In this document: positions 8,095 to 16,917 of the stretch, in pieces
Layout: every line of letters starts with the position of its first letter
Numbering within the stretch: position 1 is the stretch's first letter
Program-made: the position numbers and the translations under genes
Assembly: GCA_903916675.1 (NCBI GenBank)
Contig: CAIWXQ010000006.1
Coordinates: forward strand, 1 to 64,000
Source: an uncultured bacterium
GTDB lineage: Bacteria > Verrucomicrobiota > Kiritimatiellia > RFP12 > CAIWXQ01
Direction: 5' to 3'
Length of the DNA: 64,000 nucleotides
The notes under the pieces: generated by a model
Told to the model about the DNA's origin: nothing
Seen by the model: only the letters and a program-made list of their open reading frames with translations
The model's database searches: none

Positions 8095-9360
8095 TCACTT
8101 CTTCGCCGCTTGCGCTATTTCCGCGGTCTCTTCCGGCGTGGCATCCACCGCCACACGTATTTTTGTGAGGAAATAGCCCTTCCCGGTTCCGTCCTTGATG
8201 AATTCGCTGCCGCCATTCCCCCAGGTTCCCGTTCCGGCACGATTTTTGCCGCTGCGATCCGGGTAACTCCGGTCTACCTCGTCTTTGCGGGGATACGTGG
8301 GCCTGTCGCTCGTCATTTCATACGCACCGGCTCCCACCGGCTTGATCAGATCGTAAAACCCCCAGGCATTGGGCGCCGTGGTTTTCACCGGCAAGAGTGA
8401 ACTGCCGTCCGCCGCCACACTGAACAGGCCCGTCAGTTTCCGGAGGAAGGACGGATCGGAGGTGCCCACCACACCCGCATTCCCCATTTCGGCGGTTGTT
8501 GGCAGGCGGACCGTCCGCTGGTTCTTCTCCGACAGGATCTGGCAGAATCTGTCAACATTGGTCGCCGCCACACGCGTGACTGGCAGTTGCGGGTTCTTCT
8601 GATCGCTGGGGTTTTCTCCCATGACTGACTCATACATCTCCTGGGTTACCGGAATCTCAGCCAGATAATACGGCTTGGTCAGCGTCCACATGTATGGATA
8701 GTCATCATCGTACCGGCAGTACGAGTCGTTCCGTACGTACGTGTGGTAGAACGAGCCCTTAAAGATCTTCCCGGGTGGCACCAGGATGCACGTGAGCGAC
8801 AACGTGTCGGTGACTTTCAAAATCAGCGGTGTCTTGCCGGGCATGACAAACGGCTTGCGTGGCTGATACATCTTCTCCGGATAGGCCAGCGGCCCCGCGG
8901 GAACGATCTTGCTCGGCGTGATCCATTTCTGACCGTCCTTCTCGGAAACCACACCTGTCACAGCCTTCACCGGATTGCGCCAACGGTAGTCCTTTTCCTT
9001 TCCCGTAGTAAGCTCCGTGGGAGTGATGTAGTACTTCAGCCGTTTGATCCACTCGTTGTTCAGCTTTCGGGCATGCTCCGCGTCCATGCTGCCCTCGCCC
9101 GGCCAGTTCTCTTTCATAATGGCATCAACCGTGGCGGTCACCTCCGGTGTCCCTTCCACAGCAACCAGCAGCAGGATCTTTTCTGCGCTATCAGGCGGAT
9201 TTAAGAGCGCGGACGCTTCCGACATCACCGGCCCCTTCAGCGTGATTTCCTGACTTGTTGCGGCGGCCTGTTTCTCCTGCGCGAGCAGGATCTTTCCAGA
9301 CAAAATCGCTGTCATTGCCACGGCAAGCAGCACGCCGGATGACCTGAATGTTCGTTTCAT
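8095..9360 (-). CDS. Secreted SUMF1/FGE-like domain protein, catalytically doubtful
   Basis: 421 residues; start at 9360 (MKRTFRSSGV) is supported by AAGGAAGG upstream and a signal peptide (residues 1-28). Residues about 35-155 form an N-terminal module shared with the paralogs at 8059, 40819 and 48447 (EITLKGPVM, AVEGTPEVTATVDAIMKENW, KDGQKWITPSKIV). The C-terminal half is SUMF1-like (LTKPYYLAEIPVTQEMYES, RVAVDATPEE). The usual AEWEYA motif has become AEMGNAG, and the GGSW and catalytic Cys region of true formylglycine-generating enzymes is absent, so sulfatase activation is unlikely. First gene of an apparent two-gene operon. Confidence 0.8.
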   Translation of the reverse strand: MKRTFRSSGVLLAVAMTAILSGKILLAQEKQAAATSQEITLKGPVMSEASALLNPPDSAEKILLLVAVEGTPEVTATVDAIMKENWPGEGSMDAEHARKLNNEWIKRLKYYITPTELTTGKEKDYRWRNPVKAVTGVVSEKDGQKWITPSKIVPAGPLAYPEKMYQPRKPFVMPGKTPLILKVTDTLSLTCILVPPGKIFKGSFYHTYVRNDSYCRYDDDYPYMWTLTKPYYLAEIPVTQEMYESVMGENPSDQKNPQLPVTRVAATNVDRFCQILSEKNQRTVRLPTTAEMGNAGVVGTSDPSFLRKLTGLFSVAADGSSLLPVKTTAPNAWGFYDLIKPVGAGAYEMTSDRPTYPRKDEVDRSYPDRSGKNRAGTGTWGNGGSEFIKDGTGKGYFLTKIRVAVDATPEETAEIAQAAKK

Positions 9361-9531
9361 TTCTTGCCTTCCTTTTGTTATGCAACCCGGCTGCACAATT
9401 GTTCGAAAGAAAGCTGCCAATAATTTACTCGCATGGAGGCTGGATGGCTATGTGTTCTGTTATTGTTTATTTGTCTTTTTTCGTTGAGCCCGGCATGGGC
9501 TGGGGGCACAATGCCCGGGTTATGAAGAATG

Positions 9532-9624
9532 GGCTTGCTTGGTGTCAGGTTTGCCACCAGTCGCGTCAACCGCTGGTTTTCATCCCGCAATTGCCTCAAC
9601 TCCCGCAACCCACTGACGCCCCTC
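9532..9624 (-). pseudogene. Remnant of an IS3-family OrfA
   Basis: The minus strand reads GLRELRQLRDENQRLTRLVA then NLTPSKPIL, which resembles the C-terminal leucine-zipper region of IS3-family OrfA (LEEENxRLKKLVADLxLDK). Only about 30 codons remain and the sequence then leaves the family; no OrfB or terminal repeats are present. Similarity is from memory of the family, not from a search. Confidence 0.4.
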
Positions 9625-9629
9625 CTGCA

Positions 9630-9680
9630 GAGTGTTGAAGTTTCCCTTCAAAAATCAGCACGCTGCGGTTTTGCGGTTGG
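9630..9680. repeat. TTCAACAATC/GCGGTT dispersed repeat
   Basis: GAGTGTTGAAG then TTCAAAAATCAGCACGCTGC and GGTTTTGCGGTTGG: a short inverted pair of the family seen at 6189-6284. Together with the IS3 remnant it is all that is recognisable in 9361-9834. Confidence 0.6.
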
Positions 9681-9834
9681 TCATTCCGCAGTGGCGTTTC
9701 CGCCCGGTTTCTGCGAACATAAACCGGCACGAAGAGCGCTGCTGTTGACCCGGCTGTGTTCTTCCTGCCAATGGCACAATAACGCCCCCGGCTGGCACGT
9801 TTGTACAGTAACAACCCCGCGGGAGCGGACCCGA

Positions 9835-11442
9835 ATGCAGAGAAGCCCCACAATGCGTGCGATGGCGCTAGCGCTGGCGGCCGGTCTGGCGCTGGCGGCG
9901 CTGCCCGGCCGCGGGGAGCCGTCCGCGCCTGCGGCGCGCACGAATGCGGTTGTAAACCCGTTCGAGGGCGGGCCGGTGGCTGCGCCTGCCTGCGCGATCG
10001 ACAAGGCCGTGTTCCGCAACTTGGAGCGCCTGGGCATTTTACCGGCCAGCCTCTGCTCCGACGAGGTCTTTGTGCGTCGCGTCTACCTCGACACCACGGG
10101 CGCGCTCCCCACTGTGGAGGAGGCCCGGGCGTTCCTGGCGGATGAGCGGCCGGACAAGCGCCACGCGCTGATCGACCGCCTGCTGGCGCGCGATGCGTTT
10201 GCGGACTACTGGTCGCTGAAATGGTGCGACCTGCTGCGGGTGAAGTCGGAATTTCCCATCAACCTCTGGCCCAACGCGGTGCAGGCGTACCACCGCTGGA
10301 TTCTCGCCAGCCTCAGGCAGAATCTGCCGTACGACCGCTTCGTGCGCGAGCTGCTCACAACCAGCGGCAGCAACTTCCACGATCCGCAGGTCAACTTCTA
10401 CCGGGCCGTGCAGAACAAGGAGCCGCCCGCGCTGGCGCAGGCCGTGGCCCTGACGTTCATGGGCGTGCGGGCCGACCGCTGGCCCGAGGCGCGCCGGAAT
10501 GCCATGGCCGCGTTCTTCTCGCAGGTCGGATACAAGGCCACCTCTGAATGGAAGGAGGAAATCGTCTACTTCGATATCTCCAAGGCCTCCAACGCGGTCC
10601 TGCAGACGACGTTTCCGGACGGCAAGCCTGTGCGGATCGCGGCCGGGCAGGACCCGCGCGAGGTATTTGCCGACTGGCTGGTCGACGTGCGCAACCCGTG
10701 GTTTGCGCGCAACATCGTCAACCGCGTCTGGTTCTGGCTGCTGGGCCGCGGCGCAGCCGGCGACCCGGACGATCTTCGCGAAGATGTCCCGCCCGCCAAT
10801 CCCGAGCTGCTGGCGCTGCTGGAAAAGGAACTCGTCGCCGACCGCTACGACCTGCGGCGGCTCTTCCGCAGCATCCTGCAATCGCAGGCCTACCAGCTCT
10901 CCTGCCTGCCGCGCTCCCGCGACCCGCGCGCCGAGGCGGCCTTCGCGTACTACCCCGTGCGTCGGCTGGAGGCGGAGGTGCTGATCGACGCGATTGACCA
11001 GATCACCGGCTCGGCCGAGAACTACTCTAGCATCATTCCGGAGCCCTACACCTTCATCCCCGAGGACCAGAACACTGTTGTGCTGGCTGACGCCAGCATC
11101 AGCAGCCCCTTTCTGGACCTGTTCGGCCGCTCGCCGCGCGACAGTGGCCTGGAAGCGGAGCGCAACAGCCGTCCGACCGCCGCCCAGTGCCTGCACCTCC
11201 TGAATTCGAGCAACATCCAGCGCAAGCTGGAGCAGGGCGCCCGGCTGCGCATCCTGCTGCAGGCGCAGAAGAAACCGCGCGAAATTGTCGACGACCTCTA
11301 CCTGGCCATCCTCTCGCGCTATCCGACAGAGGAGGAGCGTAAGACCGTGGCCGCCTATCGGCAGGCGAATCCGACGCGGCGGCCGGGGATTGATCTCGCA
11401 TGGACGCTGATCAACAGCGCCGAGTTCCAGTACCGGCATTGA
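9835..11442 (+). CDS. DUF1549/DUF1553 domain protein
   Basis: 535 residues. Start at 9835 (MQRSPTMRAM) follows GGGAG and begins a signal peptide (residues 7-26). DUF1549 covers about 45-235 (RVYLDTTGALPTVEEARAFL, LIDRLLARDAFADYWSLKW, YDRFVRELLTTSG) and DUF1553 about 270-525 (WFARNIVNRVWFWLLGRG, VPPANPELLALLEKE, SILQSQAYQLS, ERNSRPTAAQCLHLLNS). Many homologs carry an N-terminal cytochrome-c (PSCyt) domain; none is seen here. Such proteins are abundant in Planctomycetes and Verrucomicrobia and almost always precede a DUF1501 gene, as here. Proposed links to sulfated polysaccharide use are not established. Confidence 0.9.
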   Translation: MQRSPTMRAMALALAAGLALAALPGRGEPSAPAARTNAVVNPFEGGPVAAPACAIDKAVFRNLERLGILPASLCSDEVFVRRVYLDTTGALPTVEEARAFLADERPDKRHALIDRLLARDAFADYWSLKWCDLLRVKSEFPINLWPNAVQAYHRWILASLRQNLPYDRFVRELLTTSGSNFHDPQVNFYRAVQNKEPPALAQAVALTFMGVRADRWPEARRNAMAAFFSQVGYKATSEWKEEIVYFDISKASNAVLQTTFPDGKPVRIAAGQDPREVFADWLVDVRNPWFARNIVNRVWFWLLGRGAAGDPDDLREDVPPANPELLALLEKELVADRYDLRRLFRSILQSQAYQLSCLPRSRDPRAEAAFAYYPVRRLEAEVLIDAIDQITGSAENYSSIIPEPYTFIPEDQNTVVLADASISSPFLDLFGRSPRDSGLEAERNSRPTAAQCLHLLNSSNIQRKLEQGARLRILLQAQKKPREIVDDLYLAILSRYPTEEERKTVAAYRQANPTRRPGIDLAWTLINSAEFQYRH

Positions 11443-11469
11443 GGCGATGAGTGCCAGGCAGACAATTGG

Positions 11470-11562
11470 GAACACAGAGGAGGCCGGAGCACACAGAGGA
11501 CTCGTCTTTCGAAAACAAGAACACGCAGTGTGCTCATTCCGTCTCTGTGCCCTCTGTGTCCA
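11470..11562. repeat. CACAGAGG palindromic repeat
   Basis: AACACAGAGGAGGCCGGAGC on the left is mirrored by TCTGTGCCCTCTGTGTCC on the right. It sits between two genes of the triad; relatives lie at 16765-16847, 25383-25505 and 29066-29190. Confidence 0.7.
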
Positions 11563-11614
11563 AAGAGCTGTTTGGTTGTAGTTCTTGGAAAACCCGTTAC
11601 AGGGAGCGATTGCC

Positions 11615-12952
11615 ATGAATGCCGTTCTTTCGCGACGCGAGGCCATGCGGCGCCTGCTTTTGGCCGGTGCCGGCACCTGGCTGGCGGCGCGCCTGCCACT
11701 GCGCGCCTGGGCGGACACGGAACCGGCCGTGCCGGGGAAACGTCGGGCAAAAGCGGTCATCCAGCTCTGGATGGGAGGCGGGCCGACGCACATCGACACG
11801 TTCGATCCGAAGCCCGAGGCGGGCAACGACTACTGCGGGCCGTTCAACAAGCCGATCGAGACCAGCGTGCCGGGGATTCGCATCGGCGAGTTGCTGCCGT
11901 TGCTGGCGAAGCAGGCTGACAAGTACGCCATCCTTCGGGGCATGACGCATGGCAACAACGGCCACGAGACCGCCGCCTACATGGTCCAGACCGGCCGCAA
12001 GTCCGGTGAGCGCGACGTCTACCCGTGCGCCGGCGCCGTGGTCTCGTACTGCCGGGGCGTGGATGCCGGCTACCGCGGTCTGATTCCGCCCTACATTGTG
12101 CTGACGGAGGCGCAGGGGCGCTTTCCGGAGTGCGGCTTCCTCGGCCAGCGCTTCAAGCCGTTCGCCACCGGCGGCGATCCGTCGCAGCTCAAGTTCATGG
12201 TGGAGGGGATCGTTGCGCAGGGGATCACCGACCCGCAGCAGGTGACGCGCCGCGACCTGCTGCACAAACTCGACGTGCTGCCGCAGCTCCTGACCAACAA
12301 CGCTTCGCTGCAGGCGTTGGCAAAATCGGAGGAGCAGGCCTATGACATGATCCTCGGCGACGGCGCCAAGATTTTCGACCTTTCCACCGAGCCGAACGAG
12401 CTGCGCGACCGCTATGGCCGCACCAGGTTCGGGCAGTCCTGCCTCATGGCGCGGCGACTGGTGGAGAAGGGGGTGCCGTACATCACCATCAACCATGGCG
12501 GCTGGGACACGCACAAGGACCATTTCCCGGCCATGCGCCGCAAGCTGCCGGAGCTCGACAAGGGATTTGCCACGCTGCTGGACGACCTTGCGCAGCGCGG
12601 CCTGCTCGACTCCACGATCGTCTGGTGGGGCGGCGAATTCGGCCGCACGCCGAAGGTGGACTGGGATCCGCCCTGGAACGGCGGCCGCGGCCACTACGGC
12701 AAGGTCTTCAGCCACGTGGTCGCCGGTGGTGGTTTTCGGGGCGGGCAGGTGGTTGGTGCCTCGGACGCCAAGGGCGAGACAGTCGCCTCGCGGCCGATCT
12801 ATCCGTGCGACCTGCTCGGAAGCATCTACGAGCTGATGGGCATTGCGGCCACAACCCGCCTGCCGCATCCGCAGGGGCAGGATGCGCGTGTCATGCCCCT
12901 GCCGTCGGACGGCATTCCCTCGGGCGGCATCCTCAAGGAAATCATGGGATGA
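11615..12952 (+). CDS. DUF1501 family protein with Tat signal
   Basis: 445 residues, start at 11615 with AGGGAG upstream. The N-terminus SRREAMRRLLLAGAG is a twin-arginine signal, so it is exported folded. The alkaline-phosphatase-like DUF1501 fold shows LWMGGGPTHIDTFDPKP at about 50-66, INHGGWDTHKDHF near 290, and the family's EFGRTP motif near 340. The His/Asp residues are candidate metal ligands; no substrate is known. It follows the DUF1549/1553 gene and precedes the PPC-domain gene, the common three-gene PVC arrangement. Confidence 0.9.
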   Translation: MNAVLSRREAMRRLLLAGAGTWLAARLPLRAWADTEPAVPGKRRAKAVIQLWMGGGPTHIDTFDPKPEAGNDYCGPFNKPIETSVPGIRIGELLPLLAKQADKYAILRGMTHGNNGHETAAYMVQTGRKSGERDVYPCAGAVVSYCRGVDAGYRGLIPPYIVLTEAQGRFPECGFLGQRFKPFATGGDPSQLKFMVEGIVAQGITDPQQVTRRDLLHKLDVLPQLLTNNASLQALAKSEEQAYDMILGDGAKIFDLSTEPNELRDRYGRTRFGQSCLMARRLVEKGVPYITINHGGWDTHKDHFPAMRRKLPELDKGFATLLDDLAQRGLLDSTIVWWGGEFGRTPKVDWDPPWNGGRGHYGKVFSHVVAGGGFRGGQVVGASDAKGETVASRPIYPCDLLGSIYELMGIAATTRLPHPQGQDARVMPLPSDGIPSGGILKEIMG

Positions 12953-13111
12953 AAATGCCTTCAAAAAACTACGGTTGGATGTTCTTCAATCTGCGGTCCA
13001 CTTGGATCAAAGACCTGCCTCTTTCAGCCACAATCATGAATTTTTCCGATTCACGATACGTGCAAAAGTTAGTAGCAGTAGTAAGCGTTCACAGTAACAG
13101 TGACAAATGCC

Positions 13112-13209
13112 TCGGCGTCGGGGTCGGTATCGGGGTCGGGGTCAATACAACGAAATCATTGGTCCATTGGCCATATCGCCTGCCTTTCGATACCGACCCC
13201 GACGCCGAT
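13112..13209. repeat. Hexamer-built hairpin repeat (TCGGGG/CCCCGA)
   Basis: Left arm 13112-13143 (TCGGCGTCGGGGTCGGTATC...) and right arm 13187-13209 (CGATACCGACCCCGACGCCG) are complementary, each made of degenerate G[A/G/C]TCGG hexamers. The loop is about 43 bases. It lies in the 326-base gap before the PPC-domain gene; nothing else is recognised there. Confidence 0.75.
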
Positions 13210-13278
13210 AGGATTCCCTTCCGGGCGCACACATCATTGGGGCGGCATCACTATTATTGTGAAGGCTTATTAGCCAGG

Positions 13279-15960
13279 ATGCCTGCGCCACTGTCCCTGT
13301 GGCTGGCCACGCTGGCCGTGGCATGCTGGCTCCCTATGGCGCAGGCGCAGCAGCCGCCGCACGTGGGATACATCTATCCCGCCGGCGGACAGGCCGGCAC
13401 CACGTTCTCGGTGGAGGCGGCCGGGCAGCGCATGGCGAACGCGGACAGCGTCTGCTTCTCTGCGCCGGGGATCGAAGCCGTGATCCTCGACCACGAGCCG
13501 CCACCCACGCCGGCCGAGGCGCAGACGCTGCGCGACCGGCGCAAGGAGTTGCAGCAGCAGAAGGACAAAACGCCGGAAATCTTCCGGGAGCTGACGACCA
13601 TCAACCGGAAACTCGCCGTGGTCGAGAAGCTGCGGCAGAATCCGGCACTGGGCGAAATCCTGCCGCTGCGCATCACCATCGCGCCGCATGTGCCGCCCGG
13701 CAACTACGAACTGCGGCTGCGCACGCCGGGCGGGCTGTCGAACCCGCGCGTCTTTCAGGTCGGGCAGGCGCAGGAGTTTTACAAGTTTCAGCCGACCGAG
13801 GACGACGTCAAGTTGCGCAAGGAACGGCGGCCCGACTTCCAGCCGACCGCCGCGCCGGCCCTGCCGCCGGTGGAGATCTCGCAGCCGTCTGTTGTGAATG
13901 GCTGGATTCCGCCCGGCGGCGTCGACCGCTTCCGCTTCCATGCGTGGAAGGGGGAGAACCTGACAATCCTCACCAGCGCGCGGGAGCTGAACCCTTACCT
14001 GGCCGATGCCGTGCCCGGCTGGTTCCAGGTGGTCGCGGCCCTCTACGACGCGCGGGGGAAGGAACTCGCGTACGACGATCACTACCGCTTCCGTCCCGAT
14101 CCGGCGCTCTGCTGCCGGATTCCTGCGGATGGCGAGTATACGCTGGAGATTCGCGACGCCCTCTACCGCGGCCGCGAGGATTTTGTCTACCGCGTCGCGA
14201 TCGGCGAACTGCCGTTCATCACCGGCATCTTCCCGCTGGGCGGCAGCACCGGCACGCTGGCGAAGGTCGCTCTGCAGGGGTGGAACCTGGAAGTCGACCG
14301 GCTGACGCTGCGCAGCCCGGCGCCCGGCGTGACCTCGCTGGTTGTGCGCAGCGAAGGCAAAGCCTCCAACCGAGTGCCATTCGCATTCGATACCCTGCCG
14401 GAGTTTTTCGAGCGCGAGCCGAACAACACGTTTGCCAAGGCCGATGAAGTGGAGCTGCCCATCATCGTCAACGGCCGCATCCACGAGCCAGGCGACGTGG
14501 ACGTGTTCCGCTTGGAGGGCGAGGCGGGGCAGTCGATCGTGGCCGAGGTCGTGGCGCGGCGGCTGGATTCCCCGCTCGACTCCGTGCTGCGACTCTGCGA
14601 CGCCTCCGGCCGGCAGATCGCCTTCAACGATGATCGCGACGACAAGGGCGCCGGGCTGGTCACCCACCACGCCGACTCGTACCTCCGCGCCACGCTCCCG
14701 TCGAACGGCACCTACTTCGTGCAGCTTTGGGACGCGCAGGGCAAGGGCGGCCCGGAATACGCCTACCGCCTCCATCTCCGGGGGCCGCAGCCGGACTTCG
14801 CGTTGCGCTCCGACCCCTCCGGCGTCGGCATCCGTCCCGGATCGAGCGCGCAGTTCTCCGTCTACACGCTGCGACAGGAGGGATTTACCAACGACATCAC
14901 CTTCGCGCTGCAGGACGCGCCACCCGGGTTCAAGCTCACGGCCACCCGCGTGCAGACCAACCAGGACCTGGTCAAGCTTACGCTCGCTGCGCCGCAGGTC
15001 CGCACGGAGGAGCCGTTCGCCATACGCATCGTGGGGCGCGCTACGGTCAGCGGACGCGAGATCGTTCACCCGCTCGTGCCGTCCGACGACATGATGCAGG
15101 CTTTCGCTTACCACCACCTCGTGCCAGCGCAGGAACTCAAGGTCGCGATGTTGGGGCAGCCGAGCCTGCGCGACATGGCGAAAATCGCCACCCCCCTGCC
15201 AATCAAGCTCCTGCCGGGCGGCGAGGCGCACGTCCTCGTGCGCGTGCCCGTCGGCCCTCGCATCGAGAAGGTCGAATTCGCGCTGAACACGCCGCCGGAG
15301 GGGATCAGCCTGCAGAGCTTTGCGCCGAAGGGCGAAAATCAGGAGCTGGTTCTGCAGGCGGACGCCGAAAAGGTCCTGTCTGGCCAGAAGGGGAGCCTCA
15401 ATGTCAGGGTGATCGGCCTGCGCCTGCCGCGATTTGAGTCCCTCGTGGCCACGGGCACCAACCAGTTGCGCCGCGTGGAACTGGGAACCCTGCCGCCGAT
15501 TTCGTTCGTCATTGTCGGACAGACGAACGCCCCTGCCGCCGCACAAACGAATCAACCCGAAGCGGCGAAGATCATCACCGCCCTGCCGGTTAAGCTCCCG
15601 GCCGGCGGCGAGGCGCTCGTCCTGGCGCGCGTGCCCGCCGACCTGCGCGGCGGGAAGATCGAGCTCAGTCTGAACGACCCGCCGGAGGGGATCCGCCTGA
15701 AGAGCTTCGCGCTGCGGGGCGAGAATCAGGAGCTGGTCCTGCAGGCGAACGCCGACAAGATTCTGGCGGGCCAGAAGGGCAGCCTCAACGTCGAGATGTT
15801 CGTCCTGCGCCTGTCGCCGCCCGAGCCCGGCGTCACCACGACCAATCAGTCGCGACGAATCAGACTGGGCCTCCTGCCGCCGATTTCGTTCGTTGTTGTT
15901 GCGCAGACCAACGCCCCTGTTGCCGCACGCACAAATCAAACCGAAAGCGCCCACCCATGA
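13279..15960 (+). CDS. Secreted pre-peptidase C-terminal (PPC) domain protein
   Basis: 893 residues from 13279 (MPAPLSLWLATLAVACWLPM, signal peptide); the ribosome site is weak, and upstream in-frame codons run through a repeat so they are excluded. An IPT/TIG-like start (VGYIYPAGGQAGTTF) is followed by two PPC-like modules (VNGWIPPGGVDRFRFHAWKG near 210 and VNGRIHEPGDVDVFRLEGE near 395, with QSIVAEVVARRLDSPLDSVL). The C-terminal 260 residues are a tandem duplication (nt 15180-15567 and 15568-15957; both contain GGEA, PPEGI and GENQELVLQA). This is the third gene of the PVC triad. Its stop overlaps the next start by four bases. Confidence 0.82.
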   Translation: MPAPLSLWLATLAVACWLPMAQAQQPPHVGYIYPAGGQAGTTFSVEAAGQRMANADSVCFSAPGIEAVILDHEPPPTPAEAQTLRDRRKELQQQKDKTPEIFRELTTINRKLAVVEKLRQNPALGEILPLRITIAPHVPPGNYELRLRTPGGLSNPRVFQVGQAQEFYKFQPTEDDVKLRKERRPDFQPTAAPALPPVEISQPSVVNGWIPPGGVDRFRFHAWKGENLTILTSARELNPYLADAVPGWFQVVAALYDARGKELAYDDHYRFRPDPALCCRIPADGEYTLEIRDALYRGREDFVYRVAIGELPFITGIFPLGGSTGTLAKVALQGWNLEVDRLTLRSPAPGVTSLVVRSEGKASNRVPFAFDTLPEFFEREPNNTFAKADEVELPIIVNGRIHEPGDVDVFRLEGEAGQSIVAEVVARRLDSPLDSVLRLCDASGRQIAFNDDRDDKGAGLVTHHADSYLRATLPSNGTYFVQLWDAQGKGGPEYAYRLHLRGPQPDFALRSDPSGVGIRPGSSAQFSVYTLRQEGFTNDITFALQDAPPGFKLTATRVQTNQDLVKLTLAAPQVRTEEPFAIRIVGRATVSGREIVHPLVPSDDMMQAFAYHHLVPAQELKVAMLGQPSLRDMAKIATPLPIKLLPGGEAHVLVRVPVGPRIEKVEFALNTPPEGISLQSFAPKGENQELVLQADAEKVLSGQKGSLNVRVIGLRLPRFESLVATGTNQLRRVELGTLPPISFVIVGQTNAPAAAQTNQPEAAKIITALPVKLPAGGEALVLARVPADLRGGKIELSLNDPPEGIRLKSFALRGENQELVLQANADKILAGQKGSLNVEMFVLRLSPPEPGVTTTNQSRRIRLGLLPPISFVVVAQTNAPVAARTNQTESAHP

Positions 15961-16718
15961 CTGTACGTCCGCCGCCCTGTCCCGAGCCTGATGCGCAGTT
16001 TCTCGCCCTGGCCGACATCCTTCCGCCCGACGTGACACGTTCGCGTGTCGAGCAGACGCGGGAACTCTTCCTGCGCATGGAGGCGGCGCTGCAGCGCGAG
16101 GGGATGACCTTTGCGCACGTGGTCCGGACCTGGTTTCACCTGGATTCGATCCTGGATTGGTACGGCGAGTTCAACGCGGTGCGCTCCGCCTTCTTCCGCG
16201 AGCGCGACCTGTATCGCGGCGTGGTGCCGGCCAGCACCGGTGTCGGCATGCCCAACCCCGCCGGCGCCGCGATCGTCGGCGGCCTGCTGGCCATGAAGCC
16301 GCGCTCGGACCGCGTCGGCGTGACGGTCCAGCCTTCGCCGCTGCAGGGCTCGGCGCGCGACTACCGCAGCGACTTCAGCCGCGCCGTGGAAGTGCGGACG
16401 CCGGCCGGCCGCCACCTCTACATCTCGGGCACCGCCAGCATCGACCAGCAGGGAAACAGCGTCTTCCTCGACGACGTGGATGCGCAGATCCACTGGACCA
16501 TGACTGTGGTGCACGCGCTGCTCGAGTCGCGCAGCCTGTCGTGGAACCGCAATGTCACGCACGCCATCGCGTATTTTCCGGACCTCAAGGATGCGTCGCG
16601 CTTCGCAGCCTATTGCCAGGCAAACGGACTGGCCGGCCCGCAGGTTCCCGCCGTGCAGGCTACGATCTGCCGTTCGGACCTCCTCTTCGAGATCGAGGTG
16701 GATGCGACAGGGAAGTAG
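15957..16718 (+). CDS. Tandem RidA-like (YjgF/chorismatase-fold) protein
   Basis: 253 residues. Two RidA-like halves are visible: residues 30-120 (VEQTRELFLRMEAALQREGM, VVRTWFHL) and 145-250 (HLYISGTASIDQQGNSVFLD, FPDLKDASRFAAYCQANG, PAVQATICRSDLLFEIEVDA). The length and layout resemble FkbO/Hyg5-type chorismatases and related Rid proteins. No signal peptide, so cytosolic, although coupled by an ATGA overlap to an exported PPC protein. Substrate unknown; imine/enamine hydrolysis or chorismate hydrolysis are family possibilities. Confidence 0.72.
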   Translation: MTVRPPPCPEPDAQFLALADILPPDVTRSRVEQTRELFLRMEAALQREGMTFAHVVRTWFHLDSILDWYGEFNAVRSAFFRERDLYRGVVPASTGVGMPNPAGAAIVGGLLAMKPRSDRVGVTVQPSPLQGSARDYRSDFSRAVEVRTPAGRHLYISGTASIDQQGNSVFLDDVDAQIHWTMTVVHALLESRSLSWNRNVTHAIAYFPDLKDASRFAAYCQANGLAGPQVPAVQATICRSDLLFEIEVDATGK

Positions 16719-16764
16719 AAGGCTGGCGCGTCCCGAACTGCGCCCATGCCAAATACGGTGCCCG

Positions 16765-16847
16765 GGACACAGAGGGCACCGAGCGGGAAGAGAGCACAGA
16801 GGATTTTCCCTCTGTGTTCTCCGTCTCCCTCTGCGGCCTCTGTGTCC
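16765..16847. repeat. CACAGAGG palindromic repeat between convergent genes
   Basis: GGACACAGAGGGCACCGAG and AGCACAGAGGA face CCCTCTGTGTT and GCGGCCTCTGTGTCC. Placed between the convergent RidA-like and prmC genes, it could act as a bidirectional terminator, but no T-tract is seen. Confidence 0.7.
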
Positions 16848-16917
16848 AGCCCCGTGTCTGTGTCCTTCGCTTCCGGTGCCTGGCGGGTGTGCGGGGTTGC
16901 GGCGAGGACGCCGCGTC

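Noticed and set aside
1139-9680. Repeated units as a CRISPR array
   Set aside because: Units are on both strands, far apart, without regular spacers, and no cas genes are present.
10039-11826. Long open frame antisense to the DUF1549/1553 gene
   Set aside because: High-GC shadow: the plus strand has clear family motifs, while the minus reading is Arg/Gly/Val-rich with no recognisable domain.
13270-16038. A 922-codon antisense open frame
   Set aside because: Mirrors the PPC-domain gene codon by codon and has no domain, signal or ribosome site.
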